Assembly (NCBI RefSeq): GCF_945952055.1
Contig: NZ_CAMFHB010000008.1
Location: 1-64,000, forward strand
DNA: 64,000 bases
Direction of reading: 5' to 3'
DNA from: an uncultured Alsobacter sp.
Lineage (GTDB): Bacteria > Pseudomonadota > Alphaproteobacteria > Rhizobiales > Beijerinckiaceae
This document shows positions 25,902 to 33,888 of this stretch, piece after piece. The translations under genes were made by a program, and so were the position numbers. Positions within the stretch are counted from its first letter, which is position 1, and the number at the start of each line of letters is the position of its first letter. Under the pieces are notes generated by a model that was not told where the DNA came from, searched no databases, and saw only the letters and a program-made list of their open reading frames with translations.

Positions 25902-26285
25902 TCAGGTCGCGGCAGGATTGGGCTTGGGCCGCCTGCGCGACGGCACTTCGCGGCCAGCCTCCCTCAGGAGGCCCGACAGCGTTTCGACGTGATCGTTCAG
26001 GTCCTCGACCTCGCTCTTGAGGTCGCGGATCTCCTCACGCAGTTCGGTGATCTGCTGGGTTGCCCCATCCATCACCAGGCGCACGCTCGCCATGGCCTGC
26101 TCGTAGAACAGCTGCTCGCGCGACTTGGTCTCGGACGAGGCCTTCTTCGCCTCGGCCCGGATCTTGGTCATTTCAGCCTCGATCTTCCCCCGCTGCGTGA
26201 GCCAGGTGCCGAGAAACGTGAGGATCGCGGTCGCCAGGGCGACAGCGACGGGGGATTGCGCCAGTGCGACCAGCTCAGGAGGCAT
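25902..26285 (-). CDS. Membrane-anchored coiled-coil protein (spanin-like)
   Basis: 127 residues from the ATG at 26285. One N-terminal helix (PVAVALATAILTFLGTWLT) is followed by long charged coiled coils (KIEAEMTKIRAEAKKASSE, ITELREEIRDLKSEVEDLNDHVETLSGLL) and a basic Pro-rich tail. It overlaps the o-spanin gene by 11 bp. The build is like an inner-membrane spanin, though a separate shorter candidate exists just upstream; one may be the true partner and the other a regulator. Confidence 0.65.
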   Translation of the reverse strand: MPPELVALAQSPVAVALATAILTFLGTWLTQRGKIEAEMTKIRAEAKKASSETKSREQLFYEQAMASVRLVMDGATQQITELREEIRDLKSEVEDLNDHVETLSGLLREAGREVPSRRRPKPNPAAT

Positions 26286-26526
26286 TCGCACCTCCGATGG
26301 CCCGGCAGGCCTTGCGCTCCTGGCCGTAGTCGGCGACCAGCTCGGCGACCGCCGACCCCGCCGGCAGGGCCTCCAGCTCGGCGGCGGCACGCTTCTGGAA
26401 CGCGGCCGAGTAGGACTTTTGGGGAGGGCAACGGGTCAGGTGGTCAGAACTGACTGTTCCGCATCCGGCCAACGACATCAGAGCGATCGACGCGCTCAGC
26501 AACGATAGCGCCCGTGACGGCCGCAT
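26275..26526 (-). CDS. Outer-membrane spanin-like lipoprotein (Rz1-like)
   Basis: 83 residues. The signal LSLLSASIALMSLAGC carries a lipobox (LAGC), so the mature protein would be lipid-anchored. It contains CPPQKSY, AFQKRAAAELEAL and a second Cys. Its start is embedded in the C-terminal coding part of the small membrane protein at 26444-26677 in another frame, the overlapped arrangement typical of Rz/Rz1 pairs. Confidence 0.7.
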   Translation of the reverse strand: MRPSRALSLLSASIALMSLAGCGTVSSDHLTRCPPQKSYSAAFQKRAAAELEALPAGSAVAELVADYGQERKACRAIGGANAS

Positions 26527-26677
26527 CTTTCGCCTCCTTGGTCAGGATCTCGACCTCGGTCGTCTTCTGGCCGAGCTTCTTCTGGTTTTTCAGGAGGGTC
26601 ATGACGACCCCGGCGATCCCCCCGCCCCCCACGAGGAGGGCGAGGAGCCACAGCGCGAGCTGGGTGCCGGTGCTCAT
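26444..26677 (-). CDS. Small inner-membrane spanin-like protein
   Basis: 77 residues with one N-terminal membrane helix (LALWLLALLVGGGGIAGVVMTLL) and a charged helical tail (KNQKKLGQKTTEVEILTKEAKDAAVTG). It overlaps the holin gene by 4 bp and the Rz1-like gene by 83 bp in a different frame. The layout suggests an i-spanin/o-spanin pair that fuses inner and outer membranes at lysis, but the short length leaves doubt. Confidence 0.6.
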   Translation of the reverse strand: MSTGTQLALWLLALLVGGGGIAGVVMTLLKNQKKLGQKTTEVEILTKEAKDAAVTGAIVAERVDRSDVVGRMRNSQF

Positions 26678-27183
26678 TTCGGGGCCGCAGGGACCGCCGC
26701 GTCGACGCGGGCCAGGATCATGGCCTCCAGCCGGTCAGGCGTGATGTTGAAGTGCTTGAGGGCCTGAGGCACCGCCTCGAGCGCATACTGCGCGGCATGG
26801 GCCACCAGCGTCGACTTGAGGTCGATGGTGGGCGAGGCACCCCCCATCCCCTTCACCTGGGAGAAGCCGTAGGCGATGGCCTTGTCGAGGGCATCGTTCA
26901 CGACCTGGCGCTGCTTGTCGTCGATCGACAGGCCGAGCGTCTTGGTGATGGCCGCGATCAGCCGGGCCGCGATCCACGCCGCCAGGGCCAGGACCAGCGG
27001 CTCGCCGTAGCTGATGGCGAGGTCGAAGAGCGGCCGGAGGTTGAGGACGGTCGTCGCGGTGGCATCCGCCGCGAACGCCGGCAGCGTCGAGAGGACGACG
27101 AGCAGCGCGATCAGGAGGAGGAAGATCGAGAACGCAACGCGGCCGAAGGTGATCGGCCGCTCGTAGGGGTAAGAGCGGATCAT
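26674..27183 (-). CDS. Holin-like membrane protein (LL-H type)
   Basis: 169 residues. Two membrane segments are seen (FSIFLLLIALLVVLSTLPAFA and YGEPLVLALAAWIAARLIAAI), then a soluble tail (LGLSIDDKQRQVVNDALDKAIAYGFSQVKG) that is characteristic of the LL-H holin superfamily. Holins trigger lysis by opening the inner membrane for the endolysin. It lies between the endolysin and spanin genes as expected. Confidence 0.78.
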   Translation of the reverse strand: MIRSYPYERPITFGRVAFSIFLLLIALLVVLSTLPAFAADATATTVLNLRPLFDLAISYGEPLVLALAAWIAARLIAAITKTLGLSIDDKQRQVVNDALDKAIAYGFSQVKGMGGASPTIDLKSTLVAHAAQYALEAVPQALKHFNITPDRLEAMILARVDAAVPAAPK

Positions 27184-27219
27184 GGGAAGTCCCGTTCGAT
27201 GGAGGGCTTGGGGAAGTCG

Positions 27220-27717
27220 TCAGCCGACGCGCGCCGCCTGGAAGTGCATGGCGTCCACGCTGGTGCCAGCCCAGCGCCCGCCCCAGACCCAGCCGTGGGC
27301 CTCGAACGTGCTGACGACGACGTCGCCGGGCTGGAAGAAGTGCTTGGCGGCGTGGTGGCCGTTGCGGTCCACGTCGAAGTCGATGGCGCAGCCGTAGCTG
27401 TGCATGGAGAGCGAGGACCGGCCGCGCATCAGGCGGAACTCATAGGAGCCGCCGTAGTCGGTGATCCCGCAGGCATCGGCCTTGGTCTGGTCGTGCCCGC
27501 ACCTCTCCCAGATCTCGGCCAGGATCATGCGCAGATCGTCGGCGCACTTGCGGTGGATCCGCACCGAGCGGACCGGCGCGCCGCCGTAGAGCATCCGGAA
27601 CGGCGGCACGATATTGACGATGTTCTGGAGCTTCCAGACAGGGTTCTCCTGCCCGTTGGTGCCGCGCGGGTTGCCGTAGAAGCTGTCGCACTGCGACTGG
27701 AGGGGCCAGGTGGGCAT
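27220..27717 (-). CDS. Endolysin, peptidase M15 type
   Basis: 165 residues. The metallopeptidase M15 (VanY/L-alanyl-D-glutamate endopeptidase) signature is SMHSYGCAIDFD with zinc ligands H106 and D113 and a distal H158 in WAGTSVDAMHFQ, preceded by GWVWGGRW. It would cut peptide cross-links of peptidoglycan at lysis. No signal peptide is present, so export depends on the neighbouring holin. Confidence 0.88.
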   Translation of the reverse strand: MPTWPLQSQCDSFYGNPRGTNGQENPVWKLQNIVNIVPPFRMLYGGAPVRSVRIHRKCADDLRMILAEIWERCGHDQTKADACGITDYGGSYEFRLMRGRSSLSMHSYGCAIDFDVDRNGHHAAKHFFQPGDVVVSTFEAHGWVWGGRWAGTSVDAMHFQAARVG

Positions 27718-27727
27718 GGTCAGTCCC

Positions 27728-28666
27728 TCACAGACAGTTGCGGTCTTCGTTGCGGCTGCTGAAATAGGCGGTGATCGCCCGTTTCAGCTCGGGCTTGTTC
27801 CCGGCGAGCTCGAGCACGCCATGCAGGTTGCGCTTGAGATCCACGTCGGGATCGAAGCCGTGCTGCATGAGGATGTCCCAGCGGGAGATGTACTGGCGCG
27901 AGGCCTTCGTGCCGTGCCAGCCGTGCTCGATGGTGCCGGGCACGTAGCCGAGGTTGCCGGCGATGTGGTGCTGCGCCCGGTCCTGCCAGGCGAAGATCGG
28001 CCGCTCGTAGGCCTTCGAGATCCAGCCCGGCATGGAGTGCCGCGCCTTGTTCACCAGGGCGAGCGCCATGTGATGGTCGCCCGCGCCGAGCGCCGCGGTC
28101 TCGATCAGGCCGCCGACAGCCTCCAGCGCCCGGCGGGTCGCCGCCCAGGCGTAGCCCGGGTGGGAGAACTCGTAGGGAGCGCCGCGCCCGATGCACTCGG
28201 GCTTCTCGACCCAGTTGCGGCCGAATGACAGGTGATGCCCGACATGCTCGCCGTTGGGGCCGAGGTCGTAGCAGTCGGACCAGGGCTGGATCACGTCGTA
28301 GTGCTGCAGGGCGTAGACCGCGGCCTCGGCCCAATCCCGGCGCCGGAAGGTGATGTCGGCGTCCACCCACGCCACGTACTTCCAGCCCGCCGGCAGGTTC
28401 TGGAGCCCGATGTTGATCAGGTTCTCCTTGATCCACAGGTGGGTCTTGGCGTGGACCGCGACGTGCCGCAGGCGCTTGCCGGATGGATCGAGGCGGGCGA
28501 GATCCGCATGGAGGTGCGGGATGTCGCCGTAGGCGCACTCGACGATGGTGAGGTTCACACCGCTCTCGAGCATGTGGTGGACGAACTGGAGGAACAGCTT
28601 GTTCCGGGTCGCCCAGCGCATGGGGTTGTTGATCACGGTGACGACGTGAAGCAGGTCGGATCGCAC
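27728..28666 (-). CDS. Glycosyltransferase-like protein (GT-A type)
   Basis: 312 residues. The N-terminus reads like a nucleotide-sugar-binding Rossmann half (HVVTVINNPMRWATRNKLFLQFV, NLTIVECAYGD) and there is a DxD at 102-104 (YVAWVDADITF), the metal/nucleotide-sugar site of GT-A enzymes. Later blocks include GRGAPYEFSHPGYAWAATRRALEAVGGLIE and GAGDHHMALALV. Possible acceptors are the host surface polysaccharide (serotype change), a virion protein, or the phage's own modified DNA. It sits between the tail-fibre and lysis genes, which fits the first two. Confidence 0.75.
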   Translation of the reverse strand: MRSDLLHVVTVINNPMRWATRNKLFLQFVHHMLESGVNLTIVECAYGDIPHLHADLARLDPSGKRLRHVAVHAKTHLWIKENLINIGLQNLPAGWKYVAWVDADITFRRRDWAEAAVYALQHYDVIQPWSDCYDLGPNGEHVGHHLSFGRNWVEKPECIGRGAPYEFSHPGYAWAATRRALEAVGGLIETAALGAGDHHMALALVNKARHSMPGWISKAYERPIFAWQDRAQHHIAGNLGYVPGTIEHGWHGTKASRQYISRWDILMQHGFDPDVDLKRNLHGVLELAGNKPELKRAITAYFSSRNEDRNCL

Positions 28667-28688
28667 GGGGAGGCTCCGTGGCAGGGTT

Positions 28689-29177
28689 TCAGGTGAGGAT
28701 GAGGAGCAGGCCCCACAGCGCGCCGGTCAGGATCTCAGCGACGGGCACGAAGATGGCCGGCGGGGCGACGGCCTTGGCGAAGGCGTAGAGGGCGGTCTGG
28801 ACCCATCCCGCGAGCCAGGCCCAGGGATGCACCAGCCAGATCGGGGCGAAGGCGATCGTGTTGCGGATCGAGAACGCCAGGACGTGGTCGTCGCCGGCGA
28901 GGACCTCGACGGCGGCTTCGAAGGTGGTCGGCGGCCGGTCGGGGGTGACGGCGCCGAAGGTGTACCAGCGGCCCCAGGGCAGCAGGGACCAGTAGAGCCA
29001 GGCCGCGCCGAGCGCCGCCGCCGCCAGCGGGGGATGGTGCACGGCGGCAAGCCCGCCCATCAGGGGCGCGACCCAGAAGCGGGGATGGCCGGGAAGGCGG
29101 TCCCCGAAAAAGCCACCGCCGCGGACCCTGTTCAGGACCGCGGCGGCGAGGATGACCAGCCATGTGGATGCGCTCAT
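28689..29177 (-). CDS. Multi-pass membrane protein, unknown
   Basis: 162 residues, rich in Trp and hydrophobic stretches (VILAAAVLNRV, PLAAAALGAAWLYWSLLPWG, IAFAPIWLVHPWAWLAGWVQTALYAF, LTGALWGLLLIL), giving roughly four membrane segments. Proteins of this form occur beside lysis or fibre genes in alphaproteobacterial phages. It has no recognised catalytic motif. It may work with the adjacent glycosyltransferase or be an additional holin-like protein. Confidence 0.65.
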   Translation of the reverse strand: MSASTWLVILAAAVLNRVRGGGFFGDRLPGHPRFWVAPLMGGLAAVHHPPLAAAALGAAWLYWSLLPWGRWYTFGAVTPDRPPTTFEAAVEVLAGDDHVLAFSIRNTIAFAPIWLVHPWAWLAGWVQTALYAFAKAVAPPAIFVPVAEILTGALWGLLLILT

Positions 29178-29192
29178 GCGGGCGCCATGGCG

Positions 29193-29660
29193 TCAGAACT
29201 GCGCGGCGAGCGCCGCGGCCGCGGCCGGGACCGCCGGCCACTTCGCGTCGGCCGTGTAGTCGGGATCGCCGGCATCGGCCAGCGCCCGCCAGGTGGACCG
29301 CATCGACGCGATCCACTGGACGGCGCCCTGGAACGCGGCAACCTGCGCCTCCTCGGCCGACGACAGCGTGCCCTTGAGGCCCAGCAGCGCGAAGTAGGCG
29401 GACATGTTGCGCTGCGTGGCGTCGCTCGCGATCGCCTCGATCCGCCGTGCGCACTCGGCGCGGTAGGCGTCACGCGGGATCGCCGAGAGCTTCGTGAGAT
29501 CCAGCGCCGCGACGGCCGCGGCGAGATCGTCGGGCACCTTGAGGGTGCCGTGCCCCAGCTGCTCCCCGTTGCCGTCGACGGCGGGGAAGAACATGAGGCG
29601 GTGGGCGTCGGCGCCGAGGGCGGCGCCGATCTTGGCGACATCGTCGTTGGTGACTTGCAT
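29193..29660 (-). CDS. Tail-fibre-associated protein (assembly-like)
   Basis: 155 residues, Ala-rich and helical (DDVAKIGAALGADAHRLMFF, VPDDLAAAVAALDLTKL, QRNMSAYFALLGLKGTLSSAEEAQVAAFQGAVQWIASMR). Its place just after the fibre gene and the AFQGAVQWIASMRSTW helix, like the helical C-terminal domain (DUF4376) of fibre-associated proteins, suggest a fibre chaperone or tip protein. The assignment rests mainly on position. Confidence 0.6.
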   Translation of the reverse strand: MQVTNDDVAKIGAALGADAHRLMFFPAVDGNGEQLGHGTLKVPDDLAAAVAALDLTKLSAIPRDAYRAECARRIEAIASDATQRNMSAYFALLGLKGTLSSAEEAQVAAFQGAVQWIASMRSTWRALADAGDPDYTADAKWPAVPAAAAALAAQF

Positions 29661-29669
29661 GGGGCGGCC

Positions 29670-31109
29670 TCACTTGCCGAGGAAGATCACGCTGAACCCG
29701 CACGGGGAGTTCTGCGTCTGACTGGAGTTCTGCGCGAAGCTCTGGAGGACCTTGTCGCCGACGTTGAGCTTGCGCACGACGCTGCCGGCCGAGAACGGGC
29801 CGGTCACCATGCCGCCGTTGCCGCCGTTCGAGCTGCCGCCCACCGAGGGGTAGGTGGAGCCGCCGTCCGTCGAGAGGCCGATGGCCTGCACCCAGCCATA
29901 GGGGTTGAGGGTGCTCGACGTGCCCGGGACCGCCAGGTTGGTGCCGAGCCAGCCCGAGATCAGATACCAGCCGTCCTCGCCGGTCCCGATGGTCAGGATG
30001 CCGCTCGAGAAGGTGGAGGTGCTGAAATTGTTGGTGACCGTGCCGTAGGTGCTGACCGTGACCGATACGCCGCCGCCTGCGACGTTGAACGTGGTCGCCG
30101 GCAGCGCCACCAGGCCGAACAGCGGCTTGTTGTTGACGATGTTGATGACCGACTGCGGCAGGCCGCCGCTGACCACACGGAAGCTGGTTCCGTCGTAGAC
30201 CGCGTCGAACACGCACGACGCCGGTAGGTCGCCGGCCACCAACGCCGTGCCGTCGGCGCGCACCAGCGTCTTGGCGCCCAGGCCGCTGACATTGAGCGTC
30301 GGGGTCGTGGTGGTGTTGGCCGCGGCCGACTTCTTGATCGTGAACCGCTGGTAGGCCGAATAGGCCGAGACCGCCGGCAGCGGGGTGATGACCAGCGCGT
30401 TCGCCGTGCCGCTGTCGGCGAAGGCCGTCACGGTCTGGTTCTGGATCAGCTGGGGGATGGTCCCCAGCTTAGCGAACAGGAACGGCGCGGCGGCGTACTG
30501 CGTGATGTTCGAGTTCAGGATCTGGGTCTGGCCGAAGGCGACCGTCACCACGAACAGACCGGTGTAGCCCGCGTCGGGCGTGGGCGTGACCTGCGATCCG
30601 GTGGCGGCCGCGGTGCCGGCCTTGGCCGAGTAGGCCACGCCGCCCTGGCGAACGGTGAAGTTCGACGTGCCCGCACCGCCCGGGCCCGAATAGGCCACCG
30701 AGGGGTTGGCGGCATTGTAGTAGGGCAGAACCGTCGACCCGCCGTCCGTCTCCGAGAACTGGACCTGGATCAGGTAGTTGATCGACTGGCCCGAGGTGCC
30801 CGGCGCCGCGCAGGCGAGGTTCACCGTGTCGAGCAGCAGGCCCTGCTTGACCAGGCTGTGGGTGGTGTCCAAGGCAAGCGAGCCATAGGCCGAGGCGTCG
30901 GTGCTCGTGTAGGTGTAGATCGCGCCGGCGGTGAGCTGCACCGTCAGGTTCGGGGCGGCCTGCTGGATGCAGGTGAAGCCGTCGACGACGGTGCTCGTTC
31001 CCAGGCAGGCCTGGGCCAGCCAGCCGAGGCCGATCATCGCGTACTTGTTGGTGTAGAGAAGATCCGTGTCGAGCGGGATCGCACCCGGATAGGTGATGAG
31101 ACGGTTCAT
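29670..31109 (-). CDS. Tail fibre protein
   Basis: 479 residues from the ATG at 31109. The N-terminus (ITYPGAIPLDTDLLYTNKYAMIGLGWLAQACLG) is a fibre/baseplate attachment region; the middle (TVQLTAGAIYTYTSTDASAYGSLALD, YLIQVQFSETDGG) is repeated in many phage fibres; the segment TTTPTLNVSGLGAKTLVRADGTALVAGDLPAS is the standard fibre repeat; and the C-terminus is beta-rich (NSPCGFSVIFLGK). It should determine receptor binding. Located after gpI as in P2- and Mu-like phages. Confidence 0.85.
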   Translation of the reverse strand: MNRLITYPGAIPLDTDLLYTNKYAMIGLGWLAQACLGTSTVVDGFTCIQQAAPNLTVQLTAGAIYTYTSTDASAYGSLALDTTHSLVKQGLLLDTVNLACAAPGTSGQSINYLIQVQFSETDGGSTVLPYYNAANPSVAYSGPGGAGTSNFTVRQGGVAYSAKAGTAAATGSQVTPTPDAGYTGLFVVTVAFGQTQILNSNITQYAAAPFLFAKLGTIPQLIQNQTVTAFADSGTANALVITPLPAVSAYSAYQRFTIKKSAAANTTTTPTLNVSGLGAKTLVRADGTALVAGDLPASCVFDAVYDGTSFRVVSGGLPQSVINIVNNKPLFGLVALPATTFNVAGGGVSVTVSTYGTVTNNFSTSTFSSGILTIGTGEDGWYLISGWLGTNLAVPGTSSTLNPYGWVQAIGLSTDGGSTYPSVGGSSNGGNGGMVTGPFSAGSVVRKLNVGDKVLQSFAQNSSQTQNSPCGFSVIFLGK

Positions 31110-31134
31110 GAAGGGCCTCGATGGGGAGGGAGCG

Positions 31135-31812
31135 TCAGACCAGCTTGGTCCAGGCGGTCGACCCGGCGGGGATGACCGAAGCGACGGCGGCGTAAATGTC
31201 GGCGTCCGTGACGGCGCCGACGATGTTCGACAGGGACCCGTAGGCCGCCCGGCTCGCCTGGCCGTAGCCGCCGGCGGGCTGGCCATAGCCGTTGATGAGC
31301 GGGATGCCCGAGGTGGAGGGCCGGTAGGCCGTGACGAAGAACTGGTTGGACAGCTGGAGCGAGCCGTAGCCGCCGGCCAGGCCGTAGGCGAGGCCCCGCG
31401 CCGTGGCTGGCGACAGGCTGCCATAGCCGCCCGTGTCGGTGGACAGCTCGGGCTCGAAGATCACCGGGGTGCGCCCGGTGAGGTCGATCAGCATCTGGCG
31501 CAGGCCCGCGCGCGTGGCGCGCACCCGCAGGATTTCCTTGGTGATCGTCAGCCGGAACGACGCGTCCGACTGGTTCACGCCCCGCTTGATGCGCCGGCCG
31601 AAGAAGTCGTAGGCGATCAGGTCCAGGTACGGCGCGGTCGCGGTCGCGATGCGCATCTGGAGCCGCGCGAAGGCGATCATCGTGTAGTAGCCGGCCGCCA
31701 CCGTCGCGAAGCCGGTCAGCAACGCGCTCAGGACCGGCGCGGTGTCGGGGAACCAGGGCGGCAGGACCTTCCGCAGCCGCGCCAGGATGTCGTTGGTGTC
31801 GCCGGTCGCCAT
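31135..31812 (-). CDS. Baseplate/tail protein I-like
   Basis: 225 residues. The start (DILARLRKVLPPWFPDTAPVLSALLTGFATVAAGYYTMIAFARLQMRIATATAPYLDLIAYDFFG) and the middle (SFRLTITKEILRVRATRAGLRQMLIDLTGR) match the gpI class that links the fibre to the baseplate. The later Gly/Tyr-rich segment has repeated YGSL words (GGYGSLS, GGYGSLQ, AAYGSLS). It lies between gpJ and the fibre gene. Confidence 0.8.
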   Translation of the reverse strand: MATGDTNDILARLRKVLPPWFPDTAPVLSALLTGFATVAAGYYTMIAFARLQMRIATATAPYLDLIAYDFFGRRIKRGVNQSDASFRLTITKEILRVRATRAGLRQMLIDLTGRTPVIFEPELSTDTGGYGSLSPATARGLAYGLAGGYGSLQLSNQFFVTAYRPSTSGIPLINGYGQPAGGYGQASRAAYGSLSNIVGAVTDADIYAAVASVIPAGSTAWTKLV

Positions 31813-31824
31813 CGATGAGGCTCC

Positions 31825-32952
31825 TCAGGAGATGGTGATCGTGCCGACCGAGCTGATCTGCTTCGCCGAGATGGCCACGTCGGCCGTCCCCGCGTTCAGG
31901 AGCAGCGAACTGACGTTCGTCACGCCAGGCGAGGCGTCGTAGGCGACCTGCGCCAGCTTGGTGTAGTTGATGGGCACGCCCAGGCCGCAGGCCCGGATGT
32001 AGGCCGTGATGGCCGTGCCCACGATGCCCTTCACGGTGTTGGCGTCGTAGCCGGTGAGGATCGTGAGCGTCATCGAGACGTTGATCGGCACCACCACCGG
32101 AGCGAACACCGCGAAGGTCGTGCCGACCGGCCGCACCGCGTCCACAGCCCCATAGACCTGGGTGAGTAGGGTCGAGCTCGGCGTGCCCGTGCCGTCGTCG
32201 ACGACCACGTAGAAGTAGCCGGGGTTCGGGGAGCCGTCGTAGTTGGCGTTCTCGGTGATCGTGTAGGACAGCCCGAGCTGCAGGCTGGACACGGCATAGC
32301 CGACAGCCGCCCGCGTGGCCTTGGACAGGGCCACGATGTAGGCCAGGAAGCGGGTGCGCAGCTGCACGTCGCTCTCGGCGTCCGCGCCGCCCGTCATCGT
32401 CGCGGCGTTGGTCACCGCGTCGACGCCCACGATCGTCGTCGTCATCACCGTGATGGTGCCGGCGAGCACGTTGGAGGCCAGCGACGGCGTGTTGGCCTTC
32501 ACCGGCACGTTCACCGAGGCGACGGTGGCGGCCATGGTGTAGCCGCCGAGCGTGGCCGAATATGCCGAGTTCGCCGTGTCGATCACCACCGTGAAGGACT
32601 GCGTGCCATCGGCGGTCTGGACGACCGCGCCCACGGGCACGAGCGCGGTCCCGGTCGCGGTCAGGCGGGAGAAGGTGACCGTGCCGGCGGAGGCGACCGA
32701 GCCGAGCCGGGACAGACCGAAGTCGGCCACCCAGCTATCCAGGTCGGTGCCGACCGAGGTCGAGGCCCGGGCCAGCGTGAGGACCTGGAGGATGAGCCCC
32801 TGGAGCCACAGGCCGATGGCCGCGTTCGCTTCGACCACGGCACGCAGGATCGATCCGATGGTGAAGTCGACGAGCGCGGTGGCGCGGGCCTGGATGGCCG
32901 CGGCCTGGGCCTGCACGAGCTGGGTGAAAGAGCGGGTGTTCAGGTTGGCCAT
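31825..32952 (-). CDS. Baseplate J-like protein
   Basis: 375 residues, typical gpJ length. The N-terminus (DFTIGSILRAVVEANAAIGLWLQGLILQVL) and the block LDSWVADFGLSRLGSVASAGTVTFSR are diagnostic for the baseplate J family, as are GADAESDVQLRTRFLAYI and YFYVVVDDGTGTPS. It forms the baseplate wedge with the gp25-like protein, whose gene ends 1 bp before it. Confidence 0.9.
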   Translation of the reverse strand: MANLNTRSFTQLVQAQAAAIQARATALVDFTIGSILRAVVEANAAIGLWLQGLILQVLTLARASTSVGTDLDSWVADFGLSRLGSVASAGTVTFSRLTATGTALVPVGAVVQTADGTQSFTVVIDTANSAYSATLGGYTMAATVASVNVPVKANTPSLASNVLAGTITVMTTTIVGVDAVTNAATMTGGADAESDVQLRTRFLAYIVALSKATRAAVGYAVSSLQLGLSYTITENANYDGSPNPGYFYVVVDDGTGTPSSTLLTQVYGAVDAVRPVGTTFAVFAPVVVPINVSMTLTILTGYDANTVKGIVGTAITAYIRACGLGVPINYTKLAQVAYDASPGVTNVSSLLLNAGTADVAISAKQISSVGTITIS

Positions 32953-32953
32953 G

Positions 32954-33319
32954 TCACACGCTCACGTCGAAAGAGAGGGTCAGCTGCTTGCCGGTCTCGG
33001 CGTCGGAGTAGACGATCCGCACCACGACCCCGTTGAGGATCGGCGAGACGGTGATGACCGGTTCGGGGGTCCGCGCGACGGCGGCCTCGAGGAAGATCTG
33101 GGAGCGGATGAGCGAGGTCAGCGCCTCGACATCCAGGGTCTCGCCGACCCAGCGCGGCAGGCCGGCCCCATATTCAGGATGCCAGATGTAATCGCCGGGG
33201 TTGGTGAGGAGGCGTCGCAGCACGCGCTCGAGGCCGCGCTGCGAGCCGTCGACGGCCAGAAGCCCGCCCGAGCCCGACGCCGTGAGGTCGGACCCGAACA
33301 GGTGGTCGATGTCGGGCAT
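32954..33319 (-). CDS. Baseplate wedge protein, gp25/gpW-like
   Basis: 121 residues. The pattern GLERVLRRLLTNPGDYIWHPEYGAGLPRWVGE followed by LTSLIRSQIFLEAAVARTPEPVITVS is the gp25 family, related to lysozyme-like wedge proteins of T4 and gpW of P2. It sits between the spike and gpJ genes as expected in contractile-tail phages. Confidence 0.88.
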   Translation of the reverse strand: MPDIDHLFGSDLTASGSGGLLAVDGSQRGLERVLRRLLTNPGDYIWHPEYGAGLPRWVGETLDVEALTSLIRSQIFLEAAVARTPEPVITVSPILNGVVVRIVYSDAETGKQLTLSFDVSV

Positions 33320-33327
33320 GGATCACC

Positions 33328-33888
33328 TCAGGTCGGGCCGCCGGTGTTCGACGGGCCAGGCTGGACGTTGGTGTGGACGTGGGTGGAGCCGACGTTGACG
33401 CCGTTGTGCTTGAGCTGGCCGGACGTGTTGATGTTCAGCGAGCCGGCCGTGATCGTCATCGCCCCCGAACCGCCGTTGATGGCGATGGGCTTGCCGTTGG
33501 TGGCGATCGACAGGTTCCCGTCCTTGTCGGCCTTGATGACGACGCCGGCCTGGGTCTGGATCACGATTTCGCCGGCCTGGGCGACCGGGGGCTGGTCCTT
33601 GTCGGAGAATACCCGGCCTACCGCGATGGCGCTGTCAGGGTCGTCCTCGTGGAAGTGGACCATGAACTGATCGTCGGGCTGGGGCCCGACCGCGATCCCG
33701 ACCCCATTGCCGACGTGCGCCGCCGCGATGGGGATCCAGCCGGTCTCGACGCCCTCCGGTTGGAGCTTAACCTTCACCGCGTGCTTCTGCGGATCGTAGG
33801 AGGTGACCGTGCCGATGCGAGGCGCCGAGCGCGTCTGCATCATGCGCGAGACCTCACGGCGGATCAGCCAGATCAGGTCCTCGCTCAC
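33328..33888 (-). CDS. Baseplate spike protein, gpV-like
   Basis: 186 residues starting at a GTG (33888) that overlaps the stop of the hub gene (GTGA). An OB-like N-terminal domain (APRIGTVTSYDPQKHAVKVKLQPEGVETGWIPIA) precedes a beta-helical part (VIQTQAGVVIKADKDGNLSIATNGKPIAINGG) and a C-terminal HVHTNVQPGPSNTGGPT, a His-rich tip like the metal-binding tips of gpV spikes. It would pierce the outer membrane. Confidence 0.85.
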   Translation of the reverse strand: MSEDLIWLIRREVSRMMQTRSAPRIGTVTSYDPQKHAVKVKLQPEGVETGWIPIAAAHVGNGVGIAVGPQPDDQFMVHFHEDDPDSAIAVGRVFSDKDQPPVAQAGEIVIQTQAGVVIKADKDGNLSIATNGKPIAINGGSGAMTITAGSLNINTSGQLKHNGVNVGSTHVHTNVQPGPSNTGGPT

